A stretch of 64,000 nt of DNA, from the NCBI RefSeq assembly GCF_026151205.1, contig NC_087079.1, positions 16,238,945 to 16,302,944 on the forward strand, given 5' to 3'. The stretch's first letter is position 1; each line of letters begins with the position of its first letter. This stretch comes from Bolinopsis microptera. Lineage: Eukaryota; Ctenophora; Tentaculata; Lobata; Bolinopsidae. This document shows positions 61,431 to 64,000 of the stretch, piece after piece. Made by a program: the position numbers and the translations under genes. Below the pieces are notes generated by a model. The model did no database searches and was not told where the DNA came from. It was given only the letters and a program-made list of their open reading frames with translations.

Positions 61431-62486
61431 CTAAATGTTATTTCCATTTTTGTCCGTTTTTGTCCGCTCTATTTTTTGTCCGTTTTGAAAATATAGGGTA
61501 CCGAACGGACAAAAAACATGATCCCCCTATATGCTATAACAGTTGACATACGTTGCATGCCACTTTTCGCGCGCGCCGCCGAAGGATGTACAAAACATGT
61601 ATCAATATAACAGCAACAAGAATTGCGCCGGTTAGCGGACGCTAGATTTCCATCAACCGTAGTGATTGCCATGCCTTTTAAAATTTGAAATTAAAATTAA
61701 CGATAGTTTCATGTTGGTCAAAATATTAAATAATGGTTCTTTATTCACCATTCTTGGGGCGCTACGGAACATAAAGTGGAGGGGTTGCCATTGTCAATAG
61801 TCAAATTTAAAAAGTTAAATGACCGGACACCGTAGCCTGCACCTGTGTGGTGATATGCAGATAAAAGTCGTGAAATCCGTATAGTAGTAGGTATAATATA
61901 ATAATCATGCAACTCATAATAACATTTATGGTCCATTTCGTATAACAAATCAAGCACTCACAACAAAACGAGAAGTTAGTATGTTGTACCGCATCATGAT
62001 CAATGATCAAGTAAAAAAGAGCGTGAGCTACTTAACACATTTATAAGATTTGGGAAATCGCTTGTTATTCAAATCAATTACCATAGAATTCAAATTGTAT
62101 GCTTGGCGCCGCGCATTTGAGGTGTAATTCAATCAATCGTCAAATCGTGCAAACGTATGCGGAGGGTAACCATGTCGACGACACCATAACTGCTCTGCGC
62201 GCGGACAATATACATTAAAATAACGTATGCGGAGGGTTATGCATGTTTTCCTTTGTGACACCGAACGAAAAACATACCTACCTACTATACCCATTCTCAA
62301 TTCCTTCCACTTCTATACATCTTATGCCTTTTTAAAGAAAAAGACAGTTGATGTAAAAAATTGAACATTTTATTTAGCAATTTAGGTGTCCATTAATGTC
62401 CGCCTATGTCCTGTCCTTTTTGGATTCTATGAGACAAGCGGACATAAACGGACGTGACACCCCCCCCCCCCCCTCTATTATACTTA

Positions 62487-62986
62487 TAGTGGTCGTTCAC
62501 ATATTACGTAATCAATATTTGAGCAATTTTCACCCCCTCCCCCCTTCCGTAATCAACCGTAATCAAAACCCTACCCCCTCCTGACAGCAATATTACGTAA
62601 TCATGGCCTGATATGACCCCCCCCCCCCTTGACTTTTTTTCCTAGAAAACACTTTTCTCTACGTTTCATGCTACCCCGATCATGCTATCATGATGAGCCG
62701 AAATCATTGTTATGATATCCGGCCAAGCACCTTCTAAACTACTTACTATTATAGCCGGATATTCGATCAATTTCTAAATTTTATCACTATCAACTATCAG
62801 AGTGGAATTTGAATTGAAATATTGTCAAATTTTTATTATTCAAGACGGTAAAAAAGAAAATTTTGATTACGCAATCATAACGACAAACGACCGAAACCCC
62901 GCCCCCCCCCCTCCGCAATCAATCGTAAGCATTTGGAAACCCCCTCCCCCCTCGGCTGATTAAGTAATATGTGAACGACCCCTAAT
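62487..62986. mobile_element. MITE with GGTCGTTCACATATTACG ends
   Basis: The left end has GGTCGTTCACATATTACG then TAATCA; the right end is TGATTAAGTAATATGTGAAC then GACCCC, its inverted copy with a few mismatches. About 500 bp, C-rich inside, no coding. Ends of this style are known from PIF/Harbinger/ISL2EU-like MITEs, an assignment from memory. Flanking TA is compatible with a short duplication. Confidence 0.65.
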
Positions 62987-62989
62987 AAC

Positions 62990-63080
62990 GGGTGATACTC
63001 GTAAAATATCTGTTTCAGGACCGTCGACGATCAGTCCAACTCGGCGCGCGTCCTGCTTATAGGTTGTTTGTAGGTTAAAT
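62990..63080 (+). repeat. Dispersed ~90-bp repeat, copy D
   Basis: GGGTGATACTCGTAAAATAT, GACCGTCGACGATCAG, CTCGGCGCGCGTCCTGC, then TTGTAGGTTAA. It lies directly next to the MITE at 62487-62986. Confidence 0.6.
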
Positions 63081-63123
63081 CACGTGATCGAGACAGTTTT
63101 TCGCCAATATTTCGTCAGGCCTC

Positions 63124-63167
63124 ACATAGGGTTAAAATGCTCCCCCGCGAGCATTTTAACCCTATGT
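63124..63167. repeat. Perfect 19-bp stem hairpin
   Basis: ACATAGGGTTAAAATGCTC and its exact reverse complement are separated by six bases (CCCCGC). No T-run follows. Confidence 0.9.
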
Positions 63168-63499
63168 CTGATGTCGTAAGGGGTGATTCGGAATCAGCGT
63201 CCGAAAATAAATCGCGGAATGAAGTTGGTCTCAACTGTCGGGGGGCCCTTTTAGAATAATCTCGAAGATCGACTGTAACGTGATTTAGCACGCTCGGGGG
63301 TCCTCATATCAGGTAAGGGGCGTTACCGGGGGACGGCCCAGGCTATCAATACTAATAATCTCAGGATATGTTTGTTTGTTTGTAGGTTTATAATAGGATA
63401 TCCATTATCGGTATGAAATCTTTTATCTAGATAAACAGGCAGATAAAGATGTAGGTTTTATCTAGATCGCATAGATAAAACCGATAATTTTTCTGCTGA

Positions 63500-63840
63500 A
63501 GGCCAAAGCAGTAAACGACCGGGGGTAGGATTTGGCCGGGGCCGGGAATGTCCAAATTTTCCCGGGGCCGGGAATTGTGAATTGGCCGTTCTGGAATTTG
63601 GCCGGGGCCGGGGCCGTGAATTTAATAAATCCACGACAAAAACAAAGGACTGCTCTTGAAAGTTGGCACTCTGGACATCATCCTTTCAAAATTGAAAATC
63701 CATTTTAAGATTTATATGAAAGTTTTAGGCCGATTTTGATCAAAAATTCCCGGCAAAAATTGAAAATCGGCCGGGGCCGGGAAGAAATAGCTCCCCCGGT
63801 GCCGGGATTTCACGGCGCCGGGAATCCCAGTCGATTACTG
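63500..63840 (+). repeat. GGCCGGGGCCGGG-rich island
   Basis: The word GGCCGGGGCCGGG and variants recur about six times, separated by AT-rich spacers, in otherwise AT-rich DNA. Function unknown; open frames here are not supported. Confidence 0.6.
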
Positions 63841-64000
63841 GGCCAAAGCCAAACTGTTTTCCAAATTTCACAAAAACTAATTGTCGACTTTTATCACTGC
63901 TTACCAGTAATCTTGGTAAAGTACCACTTCCTTTCTTTTGAAAATATTAGAGCATCAGTTTTCTTCTCCGGGGAATAGAAGTGCACCAGTTCTCTTCAAA

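Larger units (their letters stand above)
57301..62486. other. Repeat-derived region, no supported host gene
   Basis: Contains a MITE-end relative at 57734-57766, a degenerate coding-like stretch at 58610-59680, inverted GGGGTCCCC blocks near 60090 and 60195, a solo hAT end at 61163-61174 and a purine tract at 61178-61430. The open frame at 60669-60950 (SRYRTCNLQHV) resembles repeat-derived frames rather than a protein I know. Confidence 0.4.

Noticed and set aside
61151-61447. Ser/Pro-rich minus-strand frames
   Set aside because: Translation of the GGA-rich purine tract.
63124-63167. Rho-independent terminator
   Set aside because: The hairpin has no following T-run and the window is eukaryotic.

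Overview
The window is animal nuclear DNA: AT-rich, with spliced genes, long minisatellite arrays and many non-LTR retrotransposons (LINEs). Gene content (a collagen prolyl 4-hydroxylase alpha subunit and SRSF10/12-type splicing factors) is metazoan. The mix of CR1-like and restriction-endonuclease-type LINEs would suit a cnidarian or another marine invertebrate, but the species cannot be fixed from the sequence.

Layout. 0.3-0.9 kb: minus-strand nuclease-domain remnant of a LINE. 2.3-8.6 kb: apparently intact two-ORF CR1-like LINE. Its ORF1 reads as PHD finger, AlkB-type 2-oxoglutarate/Fe(II) dioxygenase, then SGNH esterase, and a four-base ATGA overlap joins it to ORF2 (zinc finger, endonuclease, reverse transcriptase). 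9.64-11.26 kb: 5'-truncated LINE with a GATTT-repeat tail. 11.67-13.23 kb: a 3' coding exon split by a 1,220-bp hAT element with a perfect 8-bp target duplication. 13.48-23.08 kb: prolyl 4-hydroxylase alpha gene, 11 exons in consistent phase plus two tandem alternative versions of the catalytic exon separated by 53 nt; its 3' exon(s) were not found. Its introns hold several minisatellites, a small inverted-repeat element and an antisense ORF for a small secreted protein. 26.8-29.4 kb: heavily decayed minus-strand LINE. 33.7-37.0 kb: intact RLE-type LINE ORF (PHD finger, RT, CCHC, PD-(D/E)XK-like nuclease), facing tail-to-tail a broken relative at 37.24-38.24 kb. 39.2-41.6 and 46.5-47.1 kb: two related SR splicing-factor genes whose RRMs are intact but whose RS domains are broken by frameshifts. 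Minisatellites lie at 43.5, 45.0 and 48.3 kb.

From 49.7 to 57.3 kb three stretches are full of short homopolymer runs, ending in about 268 nt of nearly pure G; these look like poor consensus sequence. The last 7 kb holds MITE-like inverted repeats, hairpins, a purine-rich tract and members of dispersed repeat families, with no convincing host gene.

The strongest candidates for something new are the PHD-AlkB-SGNH retrotransposon ORF1, the probable mutually exclusive catalytic exons of the prolyl hydroxylase, and the hAT insertion that swaps the C-terminus of a host exon.
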